Origin: Patescibacteria group bacterium AH-259-L05
GTDB lineage: Bacteria > Patescibacteriota > Patescibacteriia > UBA2591 > UBA6264
NCBI GenBank assembly: GCA_027717985.1
Contig: JALLOO010000005.1
Location: 1-57,841, forward strand
Length of the DNA stretch: 57,841 nucleotides
Reading direction: 5' to 3'
This document shows positions 38,731-46,868 of the stretch, piece by piece; the first letter of the stretch is position 1; each line of letters opens with the position of its first letter. A program made the position numbers and the translations under genes. The notes under the pieces are model-generated. The model saw only the letters and a program-made list of their open reading frames with translations, did no database searches and was not told the origin of the DNA.

Positions 38731-40620
38731 TTATTTCTCCTCCTCAAATTCGCCTTCAATTGGCTCATCTTTATCTTTTTTATCTTCTTTTGATTCTTTC
38801 TCTCCACTTGGCTGAGGACCTGCTTGAGGGCCTTGTGATTCACCTGGTGGAGGAGATTCGGCCTGCTGTCCATACATCGCACTTCCTATTTTCTGTATCT
38901 CAGATGACAATTCATCTATCGCTTTTTTTATGGCATCTACATCATCTTTGTCTTTTACATGTTTAAGATCTTTAATTTTTTTCTCAACCGCATGCTTATC
39001 ATCTTTGCTTATTTTATCTCCTGCATCTTTTAATGCTTTCTCTGAAGTATGAATAATCATATCTGCTTGATTGCGCAGATCAACTAATTCTTTTTGTTTT
39101 CTGTCTTCGGTCGCAAACTTTTCTGCTTCTTTTTTCATTTTCTCAATTTCCTCTTCTTTTAGGGCAGATGAATCTTTAATCGTAATATTTTGACTCTTAT
39201 TGGTTGCTTTATCCTTGGCAGTGACGGTTAAAATCCCATTCGCATCAATTTCAAAACTTACCTCAACTTGCGGTATGCCGCGCGGCGCAGGCGGAATTCC
39301 ATCTAGCATAAATCTACCCAAGGTGCGATTATCTTTTGCCATTGACCGTTCACCTTGGAGTACATGAATTTCAACTGACGGCTGATTTTCTGCAGCAGTT
39401 GAAAAAACTTGTGATTTTGAAGTTGGAATTGTGGTGTTTCGCTCAATCAATGGTGTCATCACATTCCCCAGCGTTTCAATGCCAAGGGTCAGTGGTATCA
39501 CATCTAAGAGCAGTACATCTTTGACTTCTTCTTCTCCGGATAAAATAGCGGCCTGGATAGCAGCACCCATAGATACACACTCCATCGGATCAACCCCGCG
39601 TTCAATTTTTTGTCCAAAAATATCTTCAATAAATTTTTGTACCATCGGCATACGCGTAGGCCCTCCCACTAATATAATTTTCTCAATATCAGTTGGTTGT
39701 AACTTTGCGTCGCCCAATGCCTGCTCAATAGAAGAACGGCACTTTTCAACAATAGGCTTAACAAGCTCTTCAAGCTTTGCTCTGGTAATTTTTAGCAACA
39801 TATGTTTTGGTCCTTCACTGGTTGCCGTAACAAATGGAATATTAATCTCAGTTTCCAAGGTAGAGGAAAGTTCGATTTTTGCATTCTCAGCTGCTTCTTT
39901 AATACGCTGAATTGCCATTTTATCAGATCCAACATCAACACCTTCTTTTTGCTTAAACTCGTCTGTAATATAGTTAACTAATACTTCATCCATATCAGTT
40001 CCGCCTAATTGCGTATCACCAGAAGTAGATCGCACCTCAAACACCCCCTGGCCAAAATTCATAATCGTTACATCTAAGGTACCAGCGCCAAAATCAAAAA
40101 CCAATACTTGCTGGTCTTTTTCTTTTATTTTATCCAAACCATAGGCCAGTGAAGCAGCCGTCGGCTCATTTACCAATCGTATTACTTCTAATCCTGCAAT
40201 TTTGCCTGCATCTTTCGTGGCTTGACGCTGACTATCATTAAAGTATGCCGGCACGGTTATGACTGCTTTTTCAATTTTGTCCCCTAAATACATTTCTGCA
40301 TCTTTTTTAATTTTTTGCAAAATAAACGCAGAAATTTGCTGCGGCGTATATTCTTTATTAAATATATTATATTTATAGTCAGTGCCCATTTTCCGCTTTG
40401 CCCCAAAAATCGTTCCTTCAGGATTTGCCATTGCTTGACGCCGTGCTGGTTCACCAACTAATCGCTGATCTTCTTTAGTAAATGCCACATACGACGGAAA
40501 TGCTTTTCCACCCACAATGGTTGTGCCTTCTGCTGAAGGAATCATTTTTGGTTTTCCTGCCTCCATATAGGCAGCAGCAGAATTAGAGGTCCCTAAATCA
40601 ATTCCAATAATTTTAGACAT
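38731..40620 (-). CDS. dnaK: Chaperone protein DnaK (Hsp70)
   Basis: 629 aa, full length. [17 protein letters not shown] (phosphate 1), [34 protein letters not shown] (phosphate 2, with GAGT for the usual GGGT), [13 protein letters not shown], the linker [18 protein letters not shown] and the substrate domain follow in order; the C-terminal tail ends EGEFEEEK. It binds unfolded polypeptides in an ATP-driven cycle with GrpE, encoded directly upstream. dnaJ is not within the window. Confidence 0.98.
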   Translation of the reverse strand: MSKIIGIDLGTSNSAAAYMEAGKPKMIPSAEGTTIVGGKAFPSYVAFTKEDQRLVGEPARRQAMANPEGTIFGAKRKMGTDYKYNIFNKEYTPQQISAFILQKIKKDAEMYLGDKIEKAVITVPAYFNDSQRQATKDAGKIAGLEVIRLVNEPTAASLAYGLDKIKEKDQQVLVFDFGAGTLDVTIMNFGQGVFEVRSTSGDTQLGGTDMDEVLVNYITDEFKQKEGVDVGSDKMAIQRIKEAAENAKIELSSTLETEINIPFVTATSEGPKHMLLKITRAKLEELVKPIVEKCRSSIEQALGDAKLQPTDIEKIILVGGPTRMPMVQKFIEDIFGQKIERGVDPMECVSMGAAIQAAILSGEEEVKDVLLLDVIPLTLGIETLGNVMTPLIERNTTIPTSKSQVFSTAAENQPSVEIHVLQGERSMAKDNRTLGRFMLDGIPPAPRGIPQVEVSFEIDANGILTVTAKDKATNKSQNITIKDSSALKEEEIEKMKKEAEKFATEDRKQKELVDLRNQADMIIHTSEKALKDAGDKISKDDKHAVEKKIKDLKHVKDKDDVDAIKKAIDELSSEIQKIGSAMYGQQAESPPPGESQGPQAGPQPSGEKESKEDKKDKDEPIEGEFEEEK

Positions 40621-40632
40621 AATATTAATTTA

Positions 40633-41109
40633 TTAATTTATTATTACTTTTGCCGTTCTAATTACTTTGTTATGCATCATATATCCTGTTTGTACCTCCT
40701 GTACAATCACATTTTCTTTACTTTTTTCTCCGGCCTCCCCTTTTCCGATAACTTCATGATATTCTGGGTTAAATATTTCACCAACTGTTTTTATTTTTTC
40801 AATACCTTGGCCTTGTAAAAACTTCTCAAACTGAATTTTAATTTGCGCAACTCCTTTTACCCATTCGCTTTCTCCAATATCTTTGGGAATATGATCTAAC
40901 GATTGATTCAAGCTATCTAAAACGGGCAATAATTGTAAAACTAAATCTTTGTTTGCAAATTTAATCCACTCAGCTTTTTCTTTTTCAATTTCTCGCTCTC
41001 TATTAATATAGTCTGCTTTTGCCCGCTTCCATCCATTTAAATATTCTTCAGCTTGTTTTTTGAGCTGATTTATTTTCTTTTGTAACTTTTTAATTTCTTT
41101 ATCGGTCAT
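40633..41109 (-). CDS. grpE: Nucleotide exchange factor GrpE
   Basis: 158 aa. A long N-terminal coiled coil (EIKKLQKKINQLKKQAEEY) and then the core RAKADYINREREIEKEKAEW, LVLQLLPVLDSLNQSL, and the C-terminal beta domain FNPEYHEVIGKG with GYMMHNKVIRTAKV. It releases ADP from DnaK. One bp separates its ATG from the alpha/beta hydrolase stop. Confidence 0.96.
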   Translation of the reverse strand: MTDKEIKKLQKKINQLKKQAEEYLNGWKRAKADYINREREIEKEKAEWIKFANKDLVLQLLPVLDSLNQSLDHIPKDIGESEWVKGVAQIKIQFEKFLQGQGIEKIKTVGEIFNPEYHEVIGKGEAGEKSKENVIVQEVQTGYMMHNKVIRTAKVIIN

Positions 41110-41110
41110 A

Positions 41111-41968
41111 TTATATGTGCTTAGACTCTAGCGCAGTTAACGCTTGATCAGCTAATCGAGTATATTTTTTAGGTTTAAGAAAAAATTCATTATGTGTGCC
41201 TTTAACTGAATAAAATCCATCAAGTTGATCAGATTTGGCAATATCCTGAATCTTATCCATAGGAAATATTTTATCATCTGCGGCATGAATAATCGATATA
41301 CCAACGCCCTTTTTCTTTAATTCTCGTAAAAGTTCATGAATTTGAATCTTTGAAATAACTAATAATTCTTTAAAAGCTCTCACCGGACCAGAACTGATTG
41401 ACTTTCCCCCTTCTCGAAAAGACGTTAATGTAGGCCTCACAAGTTTACGATCTTTGATGCCTCTCATGATCTGCTTTACTATATCTTGTAAAAATCCAAC
41501 CGATAAACGCCATGGGTTATCGTTACCAATCATTCCCCCTGGATCGACCAGCACTATATTTCTAAACTTGTCTGGATATAACGTAGCGGCGAGAGTTAAA
41601 TAAATGCCAGCTTCAGAATGTCCTACTGCATCAACCTTATCAATATCCTTTTTTTTGAGCGTTTTAATAAGAGCAGCCACTTTTTGTAATTCTGCCTCAG
41701 GGAAATTCTCAATTTTTTCAGCCTTTATTCCGTGAGGTGATTTTATAGAGATTGTCCTTCTTCCCAATTCAGCCAATGTTAAAATATTATCTCTGAATAC
41801 TTCAGGTGTGGCTGCCCATCCTGGAGCTACCACAACAGGTATCTCGGTCTTCTTATTTTCTGGGTGTATATCAACGACCTCTACCTCTCCACCATAAAAT
41901 TCCATCACCTCCGGGGCTTCAAACTGTTCTGTTAAAGAGGGCCCTTTTTCAAACTTTTCTATGCTCAT
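41111..41968 (-). CDS. Alpha/beta hydrolase within the heat-shock operon
   Basis: 285 aa. VVVAPGWAATPEVF forms the oxyanion-hole region, VGHSEAG holds the nucleophile Ser118, IIHAADDKIFPMD the acid and VKGTHNEFF the His, so the catalytic triad is complete. The substrate is unknown; an ester or peptide is possible. It lies between hrcA and grpE, an unusual place. Its expression should rise with heat shock, which hints at a role in membrane or protein repair, but this is inference. Confidence 0.85.
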   Translation of the reverse strand: MSIEKFEKGPSLTEQFEAPEVMEFYGGEVEVVDIHPENKKTEIPVVVAPGWAATPEVFRDNILTLAELGRRTISIKSPHGIKAEKIENFPEAELQKVAALIKTLKKKDIDKVDAVGHSEAGIYLTLAATLYPDKFRNIVLVDPGGMIGNDNPWRLSVGFLQDIVKQIMRGIKDRKLVRPTLTSFREGGKSISSGPVRAFKELLVISKIQIHELLRELKKKGVGISIIHAADDKIFPMDKIQDIAKSDQLDGFYSVKGTHNEFFLKPKKYTRLADQALTALESKHI

Positions 41969-42014
41969 TGAATGATTTTTAAAATTAGCCCTCCGCCCTA
42001 AATAAATGAGGATT

Positions 42015-42734
42015 TTACTGGCCGATCAAATCTTTTACATAGTTTATAAGGCCAAGATTTTTACTGTAATCCATTCTTACCGGGCCCAATAACCCCATTA
42101 CACTATGATCACGCCGTGATGGCAATTGACAGCGTGTAAAGATTGCTCCGCATAACTCACTAAATGGATTTTTCTTTCCAATTAAAACTTCTGTCTCATC
42201 TCCAAGACTGTTAAAAATATCAGTCATAATTCTATCTAAATGATCAACAATATATGATATGTTATATACGACTTCTTGCTCAGCAAACTCAGGCTGATTA
42301 AATAAATAGGACAGCCCAGTGTAATAAAAATTGTCACCGTCAAATACTAAAATGCTTAGCTCGCCTGAAAGAGCCGCAACCTCTTGGGCAAGATATTTCA
42401 TCGCCATTTCCTGCTCTTCTTTGCTATCCTTATCTCCTGCTGCTCGTGCTTTTTGCCTGCCCTTATTCAATGCTTGCTTTTCTGTCTTAGTGGGTTTGCG
42501 TTTAACTAATAAATGCTCAATATAATATTCAAATCCTTGTACCGTAGGCGTTCTTCCTGCAGATGTATGAGGTTGAGATAAATAACCCTCTTCAGTCAAA
42601 GAAGCCATTTCATTTCTAATCGTTGCAGAACTTACCTTGAGCTTATTGGTAACACATGCTGAGCCTACTGGCTGAGCTGTTTCAATGTATTCACCAATAA
42701 TGCATTGTAATAGTTTTTGTTGACGTTTGGTCAT
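42015..42734 (-). CDS. hrcA: Heat-inducible repressor HrcA (short form)
   Basis: 239 aa; usual HrcA is about 340. The winged-helix N-terminus is complete: MTKRQQKLLQCIIGEYIETAQPVGS, SSATIRNEMASLTEEGYL and HTSAGRTPTVQGFEYYI. The C-terminal GAF-like dimerisation domain is reduced, yet retains NFYYTGLSYLFNQPEF and the final MGLLGPVRMDYSKNLGLINYV. It represses its own operon through the CIRCE operator at 42771-42797. Confidence 0.95.
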   Translation of the reverse strand: MTKRQQKLLQCIIGEYIETAQPVGSACVTNKLKVSSATIRNEMASLTEEGYLSQPHTSAGRTPTVQGFEYYIEHLLVKRKPTKTEKQALNKGRQKARAAGDKDSKEEQEMAMKYLAQEVAALSGELSILVFDGDNFYYTGLSYLFNQPEFAEQEVVYNISYIVDHLDRIMTDIFNSLGDETEVLIGKKNPFSELCGAIFTRCQLPSRRDHSVMGLLGPVRMDYSKNLGLINYVKDLIGQ

Positions 42735-42755
42735 GGTAACATTATTATTGAATAT

Positions 42756-42797
42756 ATAGTAACAAAATAATTAGCACTCGTCAAGCCCGAGTGCTAA
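42756..42797 (-). promoter_or_regulatory. CIRCE operator with embedded promoter
   Basis: Perfect CIRCE TTAGCACTC-N9-GAGTGCTAA at 42771-42797. The -35 box TTGACG (42779-42784) lies in the operator's spacer, and TACTAT (42756-42761) is 17 bp downstream, so HrcA binding blocks the promoter directly. Confidence 0.97.
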
Positions 42798-42834
42798 TTA
42801 GTTGTGGATAACTTTATATCATCTCCCTTAAGGG

Positions 42835-42863
42835 TTGACGTTGCTTAAATTCTTTAATATAAT
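42835..42863 (+). promoter_or_regulatory. Sigma-70 promoter
   Basis: TTGACG (42835-42840), 17 bp, TATAAT (42858-42863); a short inverted repeat AACGT/ACGTT follows near the start point. Confidence 0.85.
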
Positions 42864-42905
42864 GTAACGTAATAACGTTCTTTTAAAAATAAAGAGGAGA
42901 TAGTA

Positions 42906-44171
42906 ATGGAAAAAAGAAAAGAGAGAATTCCAAGGCTGGTCTTAACCGGTGGGCCGTGTGCTGGCAAAACCACTGCCCTCTCCATGCTAACAAAAAAACT
43001 GAAAGATTATGGCGTAACTCCTTTTTTAGTGCCAGAAGTTGCTACCTTGGCTATCACCAGTGGCGTGAATATTGGAGCTATAATCACCAACCGCACTGCC
43101 TATTTCGATTTTGAACAGCAACTTTTACTGGCTCAACTTGCTCTTGAAGATCAATGGGAAGAATTTCTTAGAATCCTTCCTGGAGAGAATAAAGTTTTGA
43201 TTTGCGATCGAGGGGTCATGGACGTTGCTGCCTACATGGATCAAAAAGAATTTGCCGCAATGATCCAAGACCTGGGCTTTCAACTTTCTGACTTGCGCGA
43301 CAAACGCTACGATAGCGTTTTCCATCTGGTTACCGCGGCTGAAGGGGCAGAAGAATTTTATAACTATGATAATCCTGCTCGCTATGAGACAGCAGAACAA
43401 GCTCGAGAAGCTGACAAAAAAACCTTAGCTGCCTGGACTGGCCATGAGCGCTTACGAATCATTCATAACGTTACCATTACGCGCGAAGGGGGTCAAAAAC
43501 GAAAAACATTTTCTGAAAAAATGGACGAACTCCTGCGCGCAATATGCCGGACGTTACATATCCCTGTACCTTTGGAAATAGAGCGAAAGTTTTTAATTCA
43601 TCCAAAAACAGATCCAAACAATTTTCCGGTCTCTTCTACTATAACTGACATTCGTCAAACCTACCTCTCTTCATCTGATGACTCTATAGAGACACGAATC
43701 AGGGAAAGCAGGCCCTTGGGAAAATCAAGTTTTTCGTTCTCTGATGGCGCCGTCTATACGTTTACTGAAAAAACAAGGGTTAGTTCTAGGACGCGACAGG
43801 AAACCGAGAGAATTATCAGCGCACGTGAGTATCTTGAATTCTTAAAACAAAAAGATACGCATCGTAAAACAATTGTCAAGAAACGGTATTCGTTTGCATA
43901 TAAACACCAATATTTCCAATTAGACATTTTTGTTTCGCCACAAAAATTGATCATCTTAGAGGTTGAGTTGACCGAAGAACAAGATCAACTCCTGCTGCCT
44001 TCGTTTTTGACCATCATCAAAGAAGTAACGGAAGATGAACGATATTGTAATGCGAGTATCGCTGCGGGCAACTGTCCTGGCTATCGAAACGTTTGTAAAA
44101 ATAGAGTAGGAGAAAGACTTCGCCACTCCTCCATACTATGTAAATGGTTCGCTCGGTCGAAATGTAAGTAA
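42906..44171 (+). CDS. P-loop AAA_28 ATPase/GTPase fused to a CYTH domain (Ttd14-like)
   Basis: 421 aa. N-terminal P-loop domain: Walker A LTGGPCAGKTT (about 13-23), PEVATL, NRTAYFDFEQQLLLAQ and the Walker-B-like VLICDRGVMDVAAYM match AAA_28 (NadR/Ttd14 type). From residue 224 EIERKFLI is the ExExK signature of a CYTH (triphosphate tunnel) domain, with a later strand array through ILEVELTEEQ. The order AAA_28-CYTH is that of the animal Ttd14 protein. The Cys-rich C-terminal 30 residues are extra. It probably binds a nucleotide and a polyphosphorylated ligand. Confidence 0.87.
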   Translation: MEKRKERIPRLVLTGGPCAGKTTALSMLTKKLKDYGVTPFLVPEVATLAITSGVNIGAIITNRTAYFDFEQQLLLAQLALEDQWEEFLRILPGENKVLICDRGVMDVAAYMDQKEFAAMIQDLGFQLSDLRDKRYDSVFHLVTAAEGAEEFYNYDNPARYETAEQAREADKKTLAAWTGHERLRIIHNVTITREGGQKRKTFSEKMDELLRAICRTLHIPVPLEIERKFLIHPKTDPNNFPVSSTITDIRQTYLSSSDDSIETRIRESRPLGKSSFSFSDGAVYTFTEKTRVSSRTRQETERIISAREYLEFLKQKDTHRKTIVKKRYSFAYKHQYFQLDIFVSPQKLIILEVELTEEQDQLLLPSFLTIIKEVTEDERYCNASIAAGNCPGYRNVCKNRVGERLRHSSILCKWFARSKCK

Positions 44172-44200
44172 ACTTTTACTTCTCTCTCTTCCATTTATAA

Positions 44201-44231
44201 AAATACCACCAAAAGTTTGGTGGTATTTTGC
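44201..44231 (+). terminator. Rho-independent terminator
   Basis: AAAATACCACCAAA/TTTGGTGGTATTTT, 14-bp stem with AG loop. Confidence 0.92.
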
Positions 44232-44294
44232 CTTAGAAACTGTTGGCCATACCCCCTAAATCAGTCTTTTCACCGCCCAATGTAATTTTTATTT

Positions 44295-44321
44295 AAAAAA
44301 AGCCGGGTATATATACCCGGC
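44295..44321 (-). terminator. Rho-independent terminator
   Basis: GCCGGGTATATATACCCGGC is a perfect 20-bp palindrome, followed by a T run on the minus strand. Confidence 0.9.
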
Positions 44322-44324
44322 CTA

Positions 44325-45008
44325 TTACGACAACATAGTAAGGATTTCTTCCAGCTCAAGAATTTCTAATGGTATAATAGGAATGACGAGATCAAAACGA
44401 GAAAGAATCTCCTCTGTTTGCTTATGTCTTTTGGCTGGTGCAAGAATTAACGCAAGTATTTCTTTGCCTAAAGGATGAGGGACAACAAATTCTGACGGCG
44501 TTCTGTTGGGCGCTTTTTCCATCTGGATTTTTCCCTCGGTGTCATATATTAAGAGTATGGGCCAGCCTTGCATTTTCCCTCTTTTAAGCCGATACAACAA
44601 TCCAATAATCCATAGCCCTATCCTTATTTTTATTGCTTCCTTTTTATTCACTTCCAATGTTGCTACATACCTTTGTATAATACTTCCGCTGCCAACTGTT
44701 CTGGCATGAATGCACAAATCAGGATGTTTTGTTTTCCCTCTTAGCGCAATTGCATATGCACCCAATAAACCATCTTTAAAACGTAGATCGCATACGCCAA
44801 TACGCTCTGGGTGAGACGCATTGCGCGGAGGCTTTGCGCCCAGCCCATATTCAATAATAGATTCAAGATATTCACTGGACGTGCCGTGTGCTACAGGATA
44901 TGACAATTGCTTAATCAAAAGATGAAAAAGATTTACTAATATTTGGATCTGCTCTTTCGAGGAAATACCATTTAAAATCTCTTCTGACAACCAACGAAGA
45001 TGACTCAT
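44325..45008 (-). CDS. Hypothetical protein with HGTS motif, 227 aa
   Basis: The middle carries VAHGTSSEYLESIIEYGLG (about 39-57), reminiscent of the HGT(x) and downstream GL region of ADP-ribosyltransferase-fold enzymes, but the rest is not recognisable as such. A basic hydrophobic stretch (IRIGLWIIGLLYRLKRGK) follows, then a C-terminal acidic helix. ATG follows GAAAGGAGAGAAAT. Own promoter and terminator. Function unknown. Confidence 0.72.
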   Translation of the reverse strand: MSHLRWLSEEILNGISSKEQIQILVNLFHLLIKQLSYPVAHGTSSEYLESIIEYGLGAKPPRNASHPERIGVCDLRFKDGLLGAYAIALRGKTKHPDLCIHARTVGSGSIIQRYVATLEVNKKEAIKIRIGLWIIGLLYRLKRGKMQGWPILLIYDTEGKIQMEKAPNRTPSEFVVPHPLGKEILALILAPAKRHKQTEEILSRFDLVIPIIPLEILELEEILTMLS

Positions 45009-45046
45009 ATTTCTCTCCTTTCTTTTCTATGTAAACAACTTTTATT

Positions 45047-45074
45047 AGTATATATGAATATATAATGGTGTCAA
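45047..45074 (-). promoter_or_regulatory. Sigma-70 promoter
   Basis: TTGACA (45069-45074), 16 bp, TATACT (45047-45052), minus strand. Confidence 0.85.
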
Positions 45075-45077
45075 AGC

Positions 45078-45104
45078 AAAAAAGGCGTATTTCAGCCTCT
45101 TTTT
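45078..45104 (-). terminator. Terminator of the IMPase gene
   Basis: AAAAAGAGGC/GCCTTTTTT on the minus strand with one bulged A. Confidence 0.75.
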
Positions 45105-45118
45105 AGTTCAAAATCTCT

Positions 45119-45889
45119 TTACAAATCTTTAACGATTTTTTGTACTTGAGAATGTACTTTTTTATTTGAAAAAATTAAATCACTTTGTTTCTTTTTCCAA
45201 TCCCATGGCTTACCCTTAAAATCAGTAACCATACCGCCTGCTTCTTCAACCAACAAAACGCCTGAAGCTACATCCCATGGCCTGATCTTGGTGGTCACAT
45301 ACGCATCAGCCCGTCCTGCAGCGATCCATGCACACTCAATGCCTGCTGAACCTAATTTACGCGCATCAGTAACTTTATGATACAGATCAAAAACAATCTT
45401 TGCGCTTCGCTTTCGATTGATCTCTCCCCCATCACATAAAAAAACATATGATTTTTTTAAATCACCTATATCAGACACATAAACCTTTTGATTATTAAAA
45501 TATGCGCCCTTGCCCTTCTCGGCTATATAAAACCCGTCAATGGCTGGTGCATATACTGTGCCTAATAACAGTTCATCTCCCTTTATTAGTGCGATACAAA
45601 GTGAAAACAAAGGATTTCCATATGCATAATTTGTCGTACCATCCAAAGAATCAACAATCCAGGTATATTCTGATCTCTTATCAATCGCACCTGTTTCTTC
45701 AGTTACAAGGTTATGTTTTGGATATTTTTTAGTAATTTCACGAATAATAAATCTATCAACCATAATGTCATATTTGGTCGTAATGCCTTTTACTGATTTT
45801 CTCAGCTTTACTAAAGACTTATCTTTGCGAAAATACCGTAATAAGATTTTCCCTGCATCTTTACTTAATTGTGTTATAAATTGTCTCAT
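45119..45889 (-). CDS. suhB: Inositol monophosphatase family protein
   Basis: 256 aa. The metal-binding signature is complete: TEETG (Glu64-65), WIVDSLDGTTNYAYG (Asp80, Asp83), and RPWDVASGVLLVEEAGG in the C-terminal half. The family hydrolyses inositol-1-phosphate, fructose-1,6-bisphosphate, PAP or NADP; without partner genes the substrate is open. The symbol suhB is used for the family in general. Confidence 0.88.
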   Translation of the reverse strand: MRQFITQLSKDAGKILLRYFRKDKSLVKLRKSVKGITTKYDIMVDRFIIREITKKYPKHNLVTEETGAIDKRSEYTWIVDSLDGTTNYAYGNPLFSLCIALIKGDELLLGTVYAPAIDGFYIAEKGKGAYFNNQKVYVSDIGDLKKSYVFLCDGGEINRKRSAKIVFDLYHKVTDARKLGSAGIECAWIAAGRADAYVTTKIRPWDVASGVLLVEEAGGMVTDFKGKPWDWKKKQSDLIFSNKKVHSQVQKIVKDL

Positions 45890-45919
45890 AACACTAGTTT
45901 AACATAATTTCAAAAAAAG

Positions 45920-45949
45920 AAAAGATGACTCGTTATGAATCATCCTTTT
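45920..45949 (-). terminator. Terminator overlapping the stop of the EEP lipoprotein gene
   Basis: AAAAGATGA/TCATCcTTTT across the 3' end of the coding region. Confidence 0.6.
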
Positions 45950-46808
45950 TGTCCCCGATCCATTCAAATACCGCTAGTACTGGGCTATGATCTGAAGCAA
46001 TTTTTTCATCAATAACGCGCACTTCTACCACTTTCCACATATCTTTGGGGTGGAACAAAATATAATCTATTTGCCGTTGCGGATCCGAGGATGGATGTGT
46101 TTTTAGTATTTTTCCATCACCTGCAATTGACCATACATTTCTAAAAATAGACATGGGGCGGCTATCGGGATCATCATTAAAATCTCCTGCAAGAATCATT
46201 GGACTTCCTAACAGTGGCCCAACAAGATCTTCAATAAAGTTTGCGGATATTGCCCTTTCTCGCCCAATATCACCTCCGGCCCTAAGGTGGGTACTAAAGA
46301 AGTGAAGCACCAAACTATCACCAAAACCATATTCCTGGGGTATGGCAAGATCTGTCTGCAATATACCGCGCTGGCTTCCTTTTACATGCGGAATTAAATA
46401 GTTTATATGAGAAATAATAGGGAATCGAGAAAGTATGGCATTACCATATTCTCCGCCACCAAAATACGTTATATTAGGCTCAAATACTGCCGTAAGATCC
46501 GTAAGTTTTGCAATCCGTGCCGCCTGATCAACCCATAAAGTTCGTGGCCTTCTTCGCTCCACTTCCTGAAGCGCCACAATATCAGGATTAGTTGCGTTAA
46601 TAACCTTGGCAATCCGTTTCACATCAAATTTTCTATCTGTTCCTATCCCATAATGGATATTATAGCTTAACACCCGTATCTGAGGCGCATGCGCCCCACC
46701 CTGCTGCTCTACATCTACAAACTGTTGCGAGCCAGTACAGTGAGGAATGGTAAAAAGTATAAAGAGCGAAAAAACAAAAACGAAGACTTTATACACTATC
46801 GTTCTCAT
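45933..46808 (-). CDS. Endonuclease/exonuclease/phosphatase family protein, probable lipoprotein
   Basis: 291 aa. A hydrophobic N-terminus ends FTIPHCTGS, a possible lipobox-type cysteine at residue 24. The EEP fold motifs follow: VLSYNIHYGIG, IVALQEVERR (catalytic Glu), STHLRAGGD, LAGDFNDDPDS (Asp-Asn), and KIASDHSPVLAVF (Asp-His). It therefore has all catalytic residues of an extracellular phosphodiesterase: DNase, sphingomyelinase or inositol phosphatase type. A nuclease role in nucleotide scavenging would fit a CPR cell but is inference. Confidence 0.88.
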   Translation of the reverse strand: MRTIVYKVFVFVFSLFILFTIPHCTGSQQFVDVEQQGGAHAPQIRVLSYNIHYGIGTDRKFDVKRIAKVINATNPDIVALQEVERRRPRTLWVDQAARIAKLTDLTAVFEPNITYFGGGEYGNAILSRFPIISHINYLIPHVKGSQRGILQTDLAIPQEYGFGDSLVLHFFSTHLRAGGDIGRERAISANFIEDLVGPLLGSPMILAGDFNDDPDSRPMSIFRNVWSIAGDGKILKTHPSSDPQRQIDYILFHPKDMWKVVEVRVIDEKIASDHSPVLAVFEWIGDKKDDS

Positions 46809-46868
46809 TTTATTTTTCCTCCTTTGACAATGAAATTTATCTCATCACCTATAATGTAACATATAAAA

